Shown here: positions 52,147 through 60,415 of the stretch, in pieces
Layout of the letters: each line of letters starts with the position of its first letter
Position numbering within the stretch: the first letter of the stretch is position 1
Position numbers and translations under genes: made by a program
The notes under the pieces: generated by a model
Database searches by the model: none
The model's input: only the letters and a program-made list of their open reading frames with translations
Told to the model about the DNA's origin: nothing
Assembly: GCF_030418455.1 (NCBI RefSeq)
Contig: NZ_JAUHPW010000002.1
Coordinates: 186,001-250,000 of the forward strand
From: Demequina litoralis
GTDB taxonomy: Bacteria > Actinomycetota > Actinomycetes > Actinomycetales > Demequinaceae
Direction: 5' to 3'
Length of the DNA: 64,000 nucleotides

Positions 52147-52998
52147 ATGACCGACGCGTCCTCCTGGGTCCTCAGCCTGTCCTGCCCCGACCGCCCCGGC
52201 ATCGTCCACGCGGTGTCCGGCGTGCTCGCCGACCACGACGGCAACATCAACGAGTCGCAGCAGTTCGGGGACCCCGACACCGGCCTGTTCTTCATGCGGG
52301 TGGAGTTCTCCTCCGCCGCGCCGCTGGCGGAGCTCGAGGCCGCCGTGGGGGGCATCGCCGAGCGCTTCGAGATGACGTGGAACCTCGACGTCGCGGGACG
52401 CCGGATGCGCACGATCGTCATGGTGTCGAAGACCGCGCACTGCGTGAACGACCTGCTCTTCCGCGAGCGCGCCAAGACCCTGCCGGTCGACATCGTGGGC
52501 GTCGTGGGCAACCACACCACGCTGAAGGACCTGGCCGAGTTCTACGGCAAGCCGTTCCACCACATCCCCGTCACGGCGGACACCAAGGCCGAGGCGGAGG
52601 CCGCGCTGCTCGCGCTGGTGTCCGAGCTGGATGCGGAGCTGGTGGTGCTCGCGCGCTACATGCAGATCCTCTCCCCCGAGCTGTCGGACGCGCTGCGCGG
52701 GCGGATCATCAACATCCACCACTCGTTCCTGCCGAGCTTCAAGGGCGCGCGCCCCTACTTCCAGGCGCACGACCGCGGCGTCAAGCTCATCGGCGCCACC
52801 GCCCACTACGTCACCAGCGACCTCGACGAGGGCCCGATCATCGAGCAGGACGTCGAGCGCGTGGACCACACGTACACGCCGGAGTCGCTGACCGCGATCG
52901 GCGCGGACGTCGAGCGCCGTGCCCTGGCCCGCGCGGTCCGCTGGCACGCCGAGCACCGGGTGCTGCTGGACGGCCACCGGACGATCGTCTTCAAGTAG
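52147..52998 (+). CDS. purU: Formyltetrahydrofolate deformylase PurU
   Basis: A 283-residue protein. The N-terminal ACT domain (about 1-80) begins SWVLSLSCPDRPGIVHAVSG. The formyltransferase-like domain has the catalytic Asn, His and Asp in INIHHSFLPSFKGA and HYVTSDLDEGPIIEQ. It releases formate from 10-formyl-THF and balances one-carbon pools. With glyA and folD 2-4 kb away, it makes this a folate-rich region, although it is on the other strand. ATG at 52147 has TAATCT eight bases upstream. Confidence 0.95.
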   Translation: MTDASSWVLSLSCPDRPGIVHAVSGVLADHDGNINESQQFGDPDTGLFFMRVEFSSAAPLAELEAAVGGIAERFEMTWNLDVAGRRMRTIVMVSKTAHCVNDLLFRERAKTLPVDIVGVVGNHTTLKDLAEFYGKPFHHIPVTADTKAEAEAALLALVSELDAELVVLARYMQILSPELSDALRGRIINIHHSFLPSFKGARPYFQAHDRGVKLIGATAHYVTSDLDEGPIIEQDVERVDHTYTPESLTAIGADVERRALARAVRWHAEHRVLLDGHRTIVFK

Positions 52999-53125
52999 CC
53001 CCCCGGTTCCCCCTCCACGCGGGTGAGGCGCTCCCCCACCTCCGCGTCGGTGTGTCGGCGGCGTGTCGCGGTTTCAGCGCCGGTTCGGGCGGCGTGCGGA
53101 GGGGCCTGCGTGGAGAGATCCCCGG

Positions 53126-54004
53126 TCAGGCGAGGCCCAGCACCCGCTCGGGGGTGGACGATGCGGCGGCCACCGCATCGTCGCGCGGCACGCCCGCGGC
53201 GACGCAGACCTCGACGGCGCGGTCCATCGTGAGCGTGGAGCCGGCCAGGGTGTCGGTGCCGGCGAGCACCGCGCGGCCGTCGGCCGTGACGTCGACGGCG
53301 AGCCCGCCCAGCACGTAGGCACCCGGGGCCGCCGCGGCCGCGCTCATCGCGTCGGTCACCAGCACCACCCGGCCCGGAGCGGCGCGGAACAGCGTGGCGA
53401 GGTTGGACGGATGCACGTGGATGCCGTCGGCGATCACCTCGATGAAGACGCGCGGGTCATCGAGCGCGGCGCCGAGCGGCCCGGGCTCGCGCCCCGTGAT
53501 CGGCCGCATCGCGTTGAAGCCGTGCGTGATGAGGGTCGCGCCGCCGTCGAAGGCGGCCCGCGCCTCGTCCGCGGTGCACTCGGTGTGCCCCACCGCGACC
53601 ACGACGCCATGCGCGACCAGGGTCTCGATGGCGTCGAGCGCGCCGGGGAGCTCGGGCGCCATGGTGATCTGACGCATCGTCCCGTCGCACGCCTCGAGCA
53701 GCGCCGCGACGTTCGCGGGCGTGGGCAGCGCGAGCGCGTGCGGGTCGTGCGCGCCCTTGCGGGCGGGCGCGAGGAACGGGCCCTCGAGGTGCACGCCGAG
53801 CAGCCCGGCGTCCTCGGCCATGACCTCGCGGATCACGCCGACGGCCCGCGCCACCTCGGCCACCGGCGCGGACACGAGCGAGGCGACGACGCGCCCCGTG
53901 CCGTGCGCGCGATGCGCCGCCAGCGCGGCCCGGGTGCCCTCGACCGTGCCGCCGTAGTCGTGCCCGCCGCCGCCATGGGAGTGGATGTCGGTGAAGCCCG
54001 CCAC
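53126..54004 (-). CDS. nagA: N-acetylglucosamine-6-phosphate deacetylase, lacking the N-terminal sub-domain
   Basis: A 292-residue amidohydrolase. Metal and active-site motifs are FTDIHSHG, LGVHLEGPF, VVAVGHTEC, THGFNAMRP and VTDAMSA, all in place. NagA is usually about 380 residues, with a 50-60 residue beta-sandwich before the barrel. Here the gene starts (GTG 54004) right at the first barrel strand, 2 bp after the nagB stop and behind GGGGA. An upstream start would have to lie inside nagB. It removes acetate from GlcNAc-6-P. It is last in the operon. Confidence 0.85.
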   Translation of the reverse strand: MAGFTDIHSHGGGGHDYGGTVEGTRAALAAHRAHGTGRVVASLVSAPVAEVARAVGVIREVMAEDAGLLGVHLEGPFLAPARKGAHDPHALALPTPANVAALLEACDGTMRQITMAPELPGALDAIETLVAHGVVVAVGHTECTADEARAAFDGGATLITHGFNAMRPITGREPGPLGAALDDPRVFIEVIADGIHVHPSNLATLFRAAPGRVVLVTDAMSAAAAAPGAYVLGGLAVDVTADGRAVLAGTDTLAGSTLTMDRAVEVCVAAGVPRDDAVAAASSTPERVLGLA

Positions 54005-54006
54005 GG

Positions 54007-54789
54007 TCAGATCCCCTGCCACTCCGGCTTGTGGTCCTGCGCCCAAAGGTAGTAGCCGGCGAAGCGCAGCTGCGAGGCGGCCGCCTCGTCGACCACCACG
54101 GTGACCCGCTGGTGGAGCTGGATCGCGGAGCCCGGCATCGACGCGGACACGGGGCCCTCGACGGCCGCCGCGAGCGCCTCCGCCTTGCCCTCGCCGAACG
54201 CGAGCAGCACGAGGTGGCGGGCCCGCAGGATGGTGCCGAGGCCCTGGGTGACGCAGTGGATGGGCACCTCGTCGAGCGAGTCGAAGAAGCGCGCGTTGTC
54301 GAGGCGGGTGCGCTCCGTCAGCGTCTTGACGCGGGTGAGCGAGCCGAAGGACGAGCCGGGCTCGTTGAAGCCGAGGTGGCCGGTCCGTCCGATGCCGAGG
54401 AGCTGGAGGTCGACGCCGCCGTGGGCCTCGATCGCGGCCTCGTAGCGCTCGCCGGCGGTCTCGATGCCCTCGGCCGAGCCGTCGGGCACGCGCACCCGCG
54501 CGGGGTCGAGGCCCAGCGGCCCGGTGACCTCGCGGTCGACCACCGCACGGTAGCTCTCGGGGTGGCCCGCGGGCAGGCCCACGTACTCGTCGAGCGCGAA
54601 CGCGGACATGCGCGTGAAGTCGGTGCCGGTGTCGCGCTCGGCACGCAGCCCCTCGTAGACCGGCAGCGGGGTCGAGCCGGTCGCCACGCCCAGCGTGAAC
54701 GTGGGCTCCCGCCGCACCTGCGCCGCGATGTGCGCCGCGACGAACGCGCCCGCCTCCGCGGGCGTCTCCAGCACGATGACCTCAGCCAC
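54007..54789 (-). CDS. nagB: Glucosamine-6-phosphate deaminase NagB
   Basis: A 260-residue enzyme: LGVATGSTPLPVYEGL (phosphate loop), AFALDEYVGLPAGHPESY with the catalytic Asp, LLGIGRTGHLGFNEPGSSF with the Asp/His/Glu relay region, and TQGLGTILRARHLVLLAFG. It converts GlcN-6-P to fructose-6-P and ammonia. The second of two close GTGs (54789) is chosen, because GGAGG lies five bases before it but directly abuts the first (54795). It overlaps nagK by 8 bp. Confidence 0.93.
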   Translation of the reverse strand: MAEVIVLETPAEAGAFVAAHIAAQVRREPTFTLGVATGSTPLPVYEGLRAERDTGTDFTRMSAFALDEYVGLPAGHPESYRAVVDREVTGPLGLDPARVRVPDGSAEGIETAGERYEAAIEAHGGVDLQLLGIGRTGHLGFNEPGSSFGSLTRVKTLTERTRLDNARFFDSLDEVPIHCVTQGLGTILRARHLVLLAFGEGKAEALAAAVEGPVSASMPGSAIQLHQRVTVVVDEAAASQLRFAGYYLWAQDHKPEWQGI

Positions 54790-55678
54790 GTCCACCTCCC
54801 AGCATCGCGGCGCCGATCGCGGCCACCGGTACGTCCATCTCGAGCCGTCGCATGCGCTGCGACAGGTGCAGCGACGCGAGGAACGGGCTCGTGGCCGCCC
54901 ACGCGTCGAGGATGCGGGTCGCGCCCGCCATGAGGTCCTCGCCCCACGCCGTCATGCCGCCGCCGACCACGACCTCGTCGACGTCGAGCGTGAGGACCAG
55001 GACGCGCACGCTCGAGGCGAGCCCGTAGTACGCGCGGTCGCAGATCTCCCGCGCCCGCGCGTCGCCCGCCTCGGCGGCCGCGACCACGTCGCGGCCCGTC
55101 GCGCCCTCGGCGCCCCACTGGAGCATGAGCCCCGAGCCGGAGGCGTACGTCTCGAGCCCGCCGGGCAGCCCGTCCGAGCCGATCGGCCCGGCGGGGTCCA
55201 CCGAGATGTGCCCGATCTCGCCGGCAGCGCCGCGCGCGCCGCGCCACACCTTGCCGCCGAGCACGAGCCCCGCCGCCAGGCCGGTGCCGAGGTTGAGGTA
55301 GGCCATCGATCGGTGCGCGCCGTCGCCGGCGAGCACCCACGCTCCGAGCGCGGCCACGTTGACGTCGTTGTCGACCTCGGGGCGCGCGCCCCAGCCGGCG
55401 GAGAACTCCGCCGCGAGGTCCACCCGGTCGACGCCCAGGTTGAGGGCGTGCGAGACCACGCCGTCGACGACGGTGCCGGGCGTGCCGATGCCGACCGTGA
55501 CGTCCTCCGGACGCACGCCCGCCTCCGCGCACACGATCCGCGAGGCCTCGAGCGCCGCGGCCACGACCGCGTCGCCGCCGTGGCCCGACGGGAGCCGATG
55601 GCGCGCGCGCACGGCGCCCGCGGCGTCGACGATCACGGCATCGGTCTTGGTGCCCCCGATGTCGATTCCCAGATGCAT
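54782..55678 (-). CDS. nagK: ROK-family sugar kinase, probable GlcNAc kinase, without the zinc motif
   Basis: A 298-residue ROK kinase. LGIDIGGTKTDAVIVD is the ATP phosphate loop, TPGTVVDG and the catalytic Asp in VDNDVNVAALG follow, then NLGTGLAAGLVLGG and GAAGEIGHISVDP. The family zinc motif CXCGXXGCXE should come next but reads GSDGLPGGLE, with all Cys replaced. Some actinobacterial glucokinases also vary here. It presumably phosphorylates GlcNAc released by the GH3 enzyme. One base separates its ATG from the GH3 stop. Confidence 0.82.
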   Translation of the reverse strand: MHLGIDIGGTKTDAVIVDAAGAVRARHRLPSGHGGDAVVAAALEASRIVCAEAGVRPEDVTVGIGTPGTVVDGVVSHALNLGVDRVDLAAEFSAGWGARPEVDNDVNVAALGAWVLAGDGAHRSMAYLNLGTGLAAGLVLGGKVWRGARGAAGEIGHISVDPAGPIGSDGLPGGLETYASGSGLMLQWGAEGATGRDVVAAAEAGDARAREICDRAYYGLASSVRVLVLTLDVDEVVVGGGMTAWGEDLMAGATRILDAWAATSPFLASLHLSQRMRRLEMDVPVAAIGAAMLGGGRG

Positions 55679-55679
55679 G

Positions 55680-57125
55680 TCAGTGTCCGATCAGCTCGAG
55701 GAGCGCGCCGCCTACCAGGCGCGACGCTCCAAAGGTGGCGACGTCGGCGGCCTCGTCACCGGGCCAGCCCATGTCTACCACCACGGCGTCCCCGCGCCCG
55801 CGCACCGCGTCGATCGCGGCCAGCGCCCACGGGTGACGGTGGTTGTCCTTGCCCACGACGACCGCGAGCGCCCCCGCAGGCACCGCGGCGGCGAACGATG
55901 CGGGGTCGCCGTCGGGGCCGAAGGTCGCCGCCGCCTCGACACCGCACGCGAAGGGGCCCCACGGCGCGTTGCCGACGGCCACGTTCGCGGCGGGCTCGAG
56001 GCGCAGCCACGCGCGCGGCCGGTCCACGGTCAGCGCGGCGGCGGCCGCGTCGGAGACCTCGAAGGTGGCGCGCACGGCGGCGGCGCCGGGGATCGCGGGC
56101 ACGGGGGTCGCATGCGCGGGGGACGATGCGGCGGCCCTACGCGCGGCGTGGGCGCGCCCCAGCGCGGCGCACCGCTCCGAGGCCTCGATCACGCGCGCCT
56201 CGTCGAGCGACCCGTCCGCGACTGCGGCCTCGATCGCGGCGGCGATCTCGCCGATCTCCTCGTCCGGGTTGACCGAGCCCAGGCACAGCAGGTCCGCACC
56301 CGCCGCGAGGGCGAGCACCGCGGCGGCGGGGATGCCCCGGCCCTCGCACGCGCCCTTCATGTCGAGCGCGTCGGTGACGATCACGCCGTCGAAGCCGAGC
56401 CCCGCCCGCAGCAGCCCCTGGAGGATGGGCCGCGAGAAGGTCGCGGGCAGCTCGGGGTCGAGCGCCGGGACCATGATGTGCGACGTCATGACGGTCGCGA
56501 CGCCCGCGTCGAGCGAGGCCACGAACGGCGGCAGGTCGCGCGCATGGAGGGTCTCGGCGTCCGCGTCGACGGTCGGCAGGTCGAGGTGCGAGTCCTTGGC
56601 CGTGTCGCCGTGCCCGGGGAAGTGCTTGGCGCACGCGGACACGCCCTGCGCCTGGACGCCGGCGACCCACGCCGCCGAGTGGCGGGCGACGAGCGCGGGG
56701 TCCGTGCCGAAGCTGCGCACGCCGATGACGGGGTTGCGGGGGTCCGCGTTGACGTCGACGTCCGGCGCGAGGGTGAGGTCCACGCCAGCGGCGGCGAGCT
56801 CCGCGCCCACCCGGGCCGCGACGGCCTCGGTGGCCGCCGCATCGTCCATCCGTCCGAGCACCGCGTTGCCGGGGAACGGCGAGCCGACGGCCTGGTACAG
56901 GCGCGAGACGTCGCCGCCCTCCTCGTCGATCGACACCACCGCGTGGGGGTTGGCCGCGTGGATCGCATCGGTGAGGGCGCGCAGCTGCGCGGGTGACTCG
57001 ACGTTCGCGGCGAAGAGGCACACGCCGCCGAGCCCGTCGCGCAGGCGCTGCTCGAGCCAGCCCGGGAGGGTGTGCCCGACGAAGCCGGGCATGAGGGGCG
57101 CGAGGGGGTTCATGACGGGGCTCAT
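55680..57125 (-). CDS. nagZ: GH3 beta-N-acetylhexosaminidase (NagZ-like)
   Basis: A 481-residue glycoside hydrolase 3 protein. VVSIDEEGGDVSRL, the NagZ-type catalytic His-Asp loop CAKHFPGHGDTAKDSHLDLP and the nucleophile Asp in VIVTDALDMKGA mark the N-acetylglucosaminidase branch. A second domain of about 150 residues follows. No signal peptide is seen, so it cuts imported GlcNAc oligosaccharides in the cytosol. ATG at 57125 overlaps the permease stop (ATGA). A second in-frame ATG is four codons on. Confidence 0.92.
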   Translation of the reverse strand: MSPVMNPLAPLMPGFVGHTLPGWLEQRLRDGLGGVCLFAANVESPAQLRALTDAIHAANPHAVVSIDEEGGDVSRLYQAVGSPFPGNAVLGRMDDAAATEAVAARVGAELAAAGVDLTLAPDVDVNADPRNPVIGVRSFGTDPALVARHSAAWVAGVQAQGVSACAKHFPGHGDTAKDSHLDLPTVDADAETLHARDLPPFVASLDAGVATVMTSHIMVPALDPELPATFSRPILQGLLRAGLGFDGVIVTDALDMKGACEGRGIPAAAVLALAAGADLLCLGSVNPDEEIGEIAAAIEAAVADGSLDEARVIEASERCAALGRAHAARRAAASSPAHATPVPAIPGAAAVRATFEVSDAAAAALTVDRPRAWLRLEPAANVAVGNAPWGPFACGVEAAATFGPDGDPASFAAAVPAGALAVVVGKDNHRHPWALAAIDAVRGRGDAVVVDMGWPGDEAADVATFGASRLVGGALLELIGH

Positions 57126-57958
57126 CCCTTGACCGCGCCGCCCACGAGGCCCTGCGCCATGCGGCCCTGGACGATCATGAAGAACACGATCACCGGGATC
57201 GCGACGAGCACGGACCCGGCCATGACCTGACCCCACTCGGTGACGCCCAGGTTGGAGGTCTGCGCGAAGTCGCGCAGCCACAGCGGCAGCGTGGCCTTCT
57301 GGTTCTCGGTGAGGATGATCGACGCGAGCGCGAACTCGTTCCACACCTGGACGAAGGCGAACACGCCCGAGGCGACCAGGCCCGGCGCGAGCAGCGGGAA
57401 CGTGACGCGGCGGAAGGCCCCCATGCGGGTGCAGCCGTCGATCATGGCCGCCTCCTCGAGGTCGACGGGGACGCCCGCGACGAAGCCGCGCAGCATCCAC
57501 GTCGTGAAGGGCACGACCATCGCGAGGTAGATGACGGTGACGCCGATGACCGAGTTGAGGAGGTTCGCGGAGGCGAGCATCTTGTACTGCGCGATGAACA
57601 TCGCCTCGGCGGGGAGCATCTGCACCACGATGATCGCGAGCACGAACGACTTGCGGCCGCGGAAGCGGAAGCGCGCGATCGCGAGGGCCGCGAGCACCGC
57701 GTAGAGGACGCACAGCACGAGCGCGATCGCGGTGACGGTGAGCGACATGCCGAGCGCGGCGGTGAAGCTGTTGTCGGCGAGCACCTCGCGGTAGTTCTTC
57801 AGCGTGCCGCCGAGCGGCAGGAAGGTCGGGGTGAGCTTGTTGATGGTCCCCGGCGTCTGGAACGACGTGTTGATCATCCAGTAGACCGGGAAGGCCCAGA
57901 TCGCGGCGAGGACGACGGCGAGGGTCGCGCCGCCGGCGCGAAGGATGGTGCGGTTCAT
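57122..57958 (-). CDS. Sugar ABC transporter permease (MalG-like)
   Basis: A 278-residue protein with six membrane helices. The EAA loop that contacts the ATPase is VPVDLEEAAMIDGCTRMGAFRRVTFPLLAPG. The opening AIWAFPVYWMINTSFQTPG is typical of the MalG/CUT1 second permease. It acts with the partner permease and binding protein upstream to import chito-oligosaccharides or GlcNAc. Its ATG overlaps the partner's stop by four bases (ATGA), giving tight coupling. Confidence 0.93.
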   Translation of the reverse strand: MNRTILRAGGATLAVVLAAIWAFPVYWMINTSFQTPGTINKLTPTFLPLGGTLKNYREVLADNSFTAALGMSLTVTAIALVLCVLYAVLAALAIARFRFRGRKSFVLAIIVVQMLPAEAMFIAQYKMLASANLLNSVIGVTVIYLAMVVPFTTWMLRGFVAGVPVDLEEAAMIDGCTRMGAFRRVTFPLLAPGLVASGVFAFVQVWNEFALASIILTENQKATLPLWLRDFAQTSNLGVTEWGQVMAGSVLVAIPVIVFFMIVQGRMAQGLVGGAVKG

Positions 57959-58911
57959 GACTCCTGGTCCTCCTTGATCATGTTGCGCACGTATCCCCAG
58001 CTGATCGCGAGGGTGAGCGCCATCACGACCATGGCCGCCGCGGCCGCCATGCCGAACTGGCTCTGGCCGATGCCGAGCCCGTAGATGTAGGTGCCGAGCA
58101 GGTCGTAGCGCTCGCCGGCGGCGCCGAAGTCCTGCAGCAGCTGGATCTGCGCGAACACGCGCAGGTCCCAGATGAGCTGGAGCAGGAGCAGGATGACGAG
58201 GACGGGGCGGATGATCGGCACGATCACCATGCGCAGCGTCTGCGAGCGGCTGGCACCGTCGAGCGAGGCGGCCTCGAGGACCTCCTCGGACACCTGCGTG
58301 AGGCCCGCGTAGACGGAGAACGCCACGAACGGCACCGAGGCCCACGTGATGATCGTCATCGCGACGCCGAAGAAGCTGAGGGGCTCGATGAGCCAGTTGT
58401 GGCCGATGTAGTCGACGCCGGGGATGAGCGACAGCACGTAGTTGACCACGCCGTTGCGGTCGTCGATGAGCCAGTTCGCGACGGTCATCTGCGCGACGAT
58501 GGGCATCGCCCAGGCCAGCAGCATCGCGACCTGGAGGACGATGCGCGACCACGCGGGGATGGCCTTCATGAGGAGCGCGAGGGCGATGCCGATGCCCATG
58601 GTGAGCAGCGCGGTGCCCGCCATGAACGCGACGGAGCGGAGGGCGATCGTCCAGAAGACGGAGTCGGTGAAGAGGTCGAGGTAGTTCTGCAGGCCGATGA
58701 ACTCGGCCGGCTGCCCGAACTGCTGGGCGAGCCCGTACTCCTTGAAGGAGTTGATGATCTGCCAGGTGACCGGGTAGCCGAGGCCGATGAGCAGCGTCGC
58801 GACCGCGGGGATCAGCAGCGCGTACGGCAGCTTCGGGCGCCGCCTGCGGTGGCGGGGCGCGGCAGGCTCCTGCGTCCCCGTCGCCTCCGGCGCCGTCACG
58901 GTGGTGGTCAT
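57955..58911 (-). CDS. Sugar ABC transporter permease (MalF-like)
   Basis: A 318-residue protein with six membrane helices behind a basic, disordered N terminus (PAAPRHRRRRPKLPYALLIP). The EAA loop is VSEEVLEAASLDGASRSQTLRMVIVPIIRP. YPVTWQIINSFKEYGL at the first helix is typical of CUT1 permeases. It is separated from the binding-protein gene by a 129-bp space with two hairpins. No ATP-binding subunit is encoded in the operon, so a shared MsiK-type ATPase elsewhere is expected. Confidence 0.93.
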   Translation of the reverse strand: MTTTVTAPEATGTQEPAAPRHRRRRPKLPYALLIPAVATLLIGLGYPVTWQIINSFKEYGLAQQFGQPAEFIGLQNYLDLFTDSVFWTIALRSVAFMAGTALLTMGIGIALALLMKAIPAWSRIVLQVAMLLAWAMPIVAQMTVANWLIDDRNGVVNYVLSLIPGVDYIGHNWLIEPLSFFGVAMTIITWASVPFVAFSVYAGLTQVSEEVLEAASLDGASRSQTLRMVIVPIIRPVLVILLLLQLIWDLRVFAQIQLLQDFGAAGERYDLLGTYIYGLGIGQSQFGMAAAAAMVVMALTLAISWGYVRNMIKEDQES

Positions 58912-58978
58912 GGTGTGCCTCTCGAGGGTGCTGAGGTGGGGCTGAGGTGGGTGGGGCGGAAGCGTCCGCCCATGGCAC

Positions 58979-59030
58979 GGGCCCGGGTGCGGGGTACACC
59001 CGGGCCCATGCGGGGGCGGTCGAACCGCCC
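58979..59030 (-). promoter_or_regulatory. Two hairpins between the binding-protein and permease genes
   Basis: On the minus strand GGGCGGT-TCG-ACCGCCC (59014-59030) is followed by the 11-bp stem GGGCCCGGGTG/CACCCGGGCCC (58979-59007). Such intercistronic structures usually protect the upstream message or cut read-through, so that binding protein exceeds permease. There is no T tract. Confidence 0.65.
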
Positions 59031-59040
59031 GGAAGGGGTC

Positions 59041-60357
59041 TTAGCCGTTGATGAGCTCGTCGATCTTGGCGTTGGCCTCGACGGCGAGCTGCGTGACGTC
59101 ACCGCCCTCGGCGACGGCCTGGAAGAAGTCCTCCATGATGCCGGCCTCCTCGACGCTGGCCCATCCGGCCGCGGCCGGGGTCAGCTTCGCGTTCGACGCG
59201 GCCTCGAAGGCGATCTCGTTGACGCCCTCGAAGGTGGAGTTCTCGATGTAGGTGTCGGCGAAGTCGAGGTTCGCCGGGCCCATGCCGTTCTCGGCGAGCA
59301 TCGTCTGGTACTCGTCGGAGAAGATGATCTCCATGAGGTCGAGCGCGCCGTCGACGTGCTGCGTCGCGGCCGAGACACCGATGTTCGAGCCGCCGGCGAA
59401 CACCGGGGCCGCACCGCCGTCGACGCCCGGGAGGGCGTAGACGCCGAAGGTCTCGGCGTTCCACACGTACGCCTCGGTCTCCTCGTCGAAGTCGCCGAGG
59501 GTCCAGGTCGCCCAGCTCGGCGCGAGGGTCGACGACGCGGGCGTGCCCGAGAGGAAGTCGTCGTTGATGGCCGAGTAGGTGGTCTGGTCGTCGTCGGTGG
59601 GCTGCGCCACGTTGCCGGTCTCGAACAGCTCCTGCCACTGCTCGACGCCCGCGATCGCCTCGGGGGTGTCCAGCGTGGCGTGCCACTCGGAGCCGTCGTA
59701 CTCCGCGATGTCGCCGCCGTTGGCGAAGATCCACGAGATGGCGGAGCGCCAGTCGCGGCCCGCGAGGTACGCGCCGCCGACGCCCTCGTCGAGCATCTTC
59801 TTGTTGACCTCGGTGTACTCCGCGAGGGTGGTGGGCACCTCGACGCCCGCGGCCTCGTAGATGTCCTGGCGGTAGAACACCGCGCGCGAGCCGAAGTAGT
59901 AGGGCAGGGCGTAGACCGAGTCGCCGATCGAGCCCGCCTCGACGAAGCCGGGGAGCAGCGAGTCGCCGCCGAGCTCCTCGTAGTGGTCCGTGAGGTCCAT
60001 GAAGGCGCCGACGGTGGTGAACGTGGCCGCCTGGGTGTTGCCGACCTCGGCGACGTCAGGGGTGTTCTCCGAGTCGGGCAGCGCGGTGGTGAGCGACGAG
60101 ATGAGGTCGCCCCAGCCGATCTGCTCGACGGTCAGCGAGCCGCCGTTGACCTCGGTGTACTCGGTCTTGAGGTACTCGATGAGCGCCTCGGGGGTGTCCG
60201 TGCCGGCGAGCCAGAGCGTGATGTCCTCGGCGGCCGCCATGGTGTCGCTGGCGGACGGGGAGGAGTCCGAGGCCGGGTCGGAGGCCGTCGAGCAGCCCGC
60301 GAGCGCGATGGCGCCGGCGGCCGCGAAGGCGGTCGCGCCGATCATCGTCTTCTTCAT
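59041..60357 (-). CDS. Sugar-binding lipoprotein of the ABC transporter
   Basis: A 438-residue solute-binding protein. A signal peptide (MKKTMIGATAFAAAGAIALAG) ends at the lipobox LAGC, with Cys22 as lipid anchor. It is followed by a Ser/Asp linker (STASDPASDSSPSASD). The mature part shows the CUT1 fold, with ITLWLAGTD, DVAEVGNTQ, YALPYYFGSRAVFYRQDIYEAAGVEVP and acidic and aromatic residues suited to sugar. GAAGGAA precedes the ATG. A GCC-rich hairpin (60383-60401) lies between it and the ROK gene. Confidence 0.93.
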   Translation of the reverse strand: MKKTMIGATAFAAAGAIALAGCSTASDPASDSSPSASDTMAAAEDITLWLAGTDTPEALIEYLKTEYTEVNGGSLTVEQIGWGDLISSLTTALPDSENTPDVAEVGNTQAATFTTVGAFMDLTDHYEELGGDSLLPGFVEAGSIGDSVYALPYYFGSRAVFYRQDIYEAAGVEVPTTLAEYTEVNKKMLDEGVGGAYLAGRDWRSAISWIFANGGDIAEYDGSEWHATLDTPEAIAGVEQWQELFETGNVAQPTDDDQTTYSAINDDFLSGTPASSTLAPSWATWTLGDFDEETEAYVWNAETFGVYALPGVDGGAAPVFAGGSNIGVSAATQHVDGALDLMEIIFSDEYQTMLAENGMGPANLDFADTYIENSTFEGVNEIAFEAASNAKLTPAAAGWASVEEAGIMEDFFQAVAEGGDVTQLAVEANAKIDELING

Positions 60358-60382
60358 TCCAGTTCCTTCTCTTCAATGGGTT

Positions 60383-60401
60383 CCGTGGCGGGCTGCCACG
60401 G
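60383..60401 (-). promoter_or_regulatory. Small hairpin between the ROK gene and the binding-protein gene
   Basis: CCGTGGC pairs with GCCACGG around five bases, 26 bp before the binding-protein start. It may be a stability element; it is too short to be a sure terminator. Confidence 0.4.
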
Positions 60402-60415
60402 GTGGGGACACGAGG

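Noticed and set aside
52999-53125. A gene or regulatory RNA between purU and nagA
   Set aside because: No convincing frame, hairpin or promoter was seen in these 127 bp.
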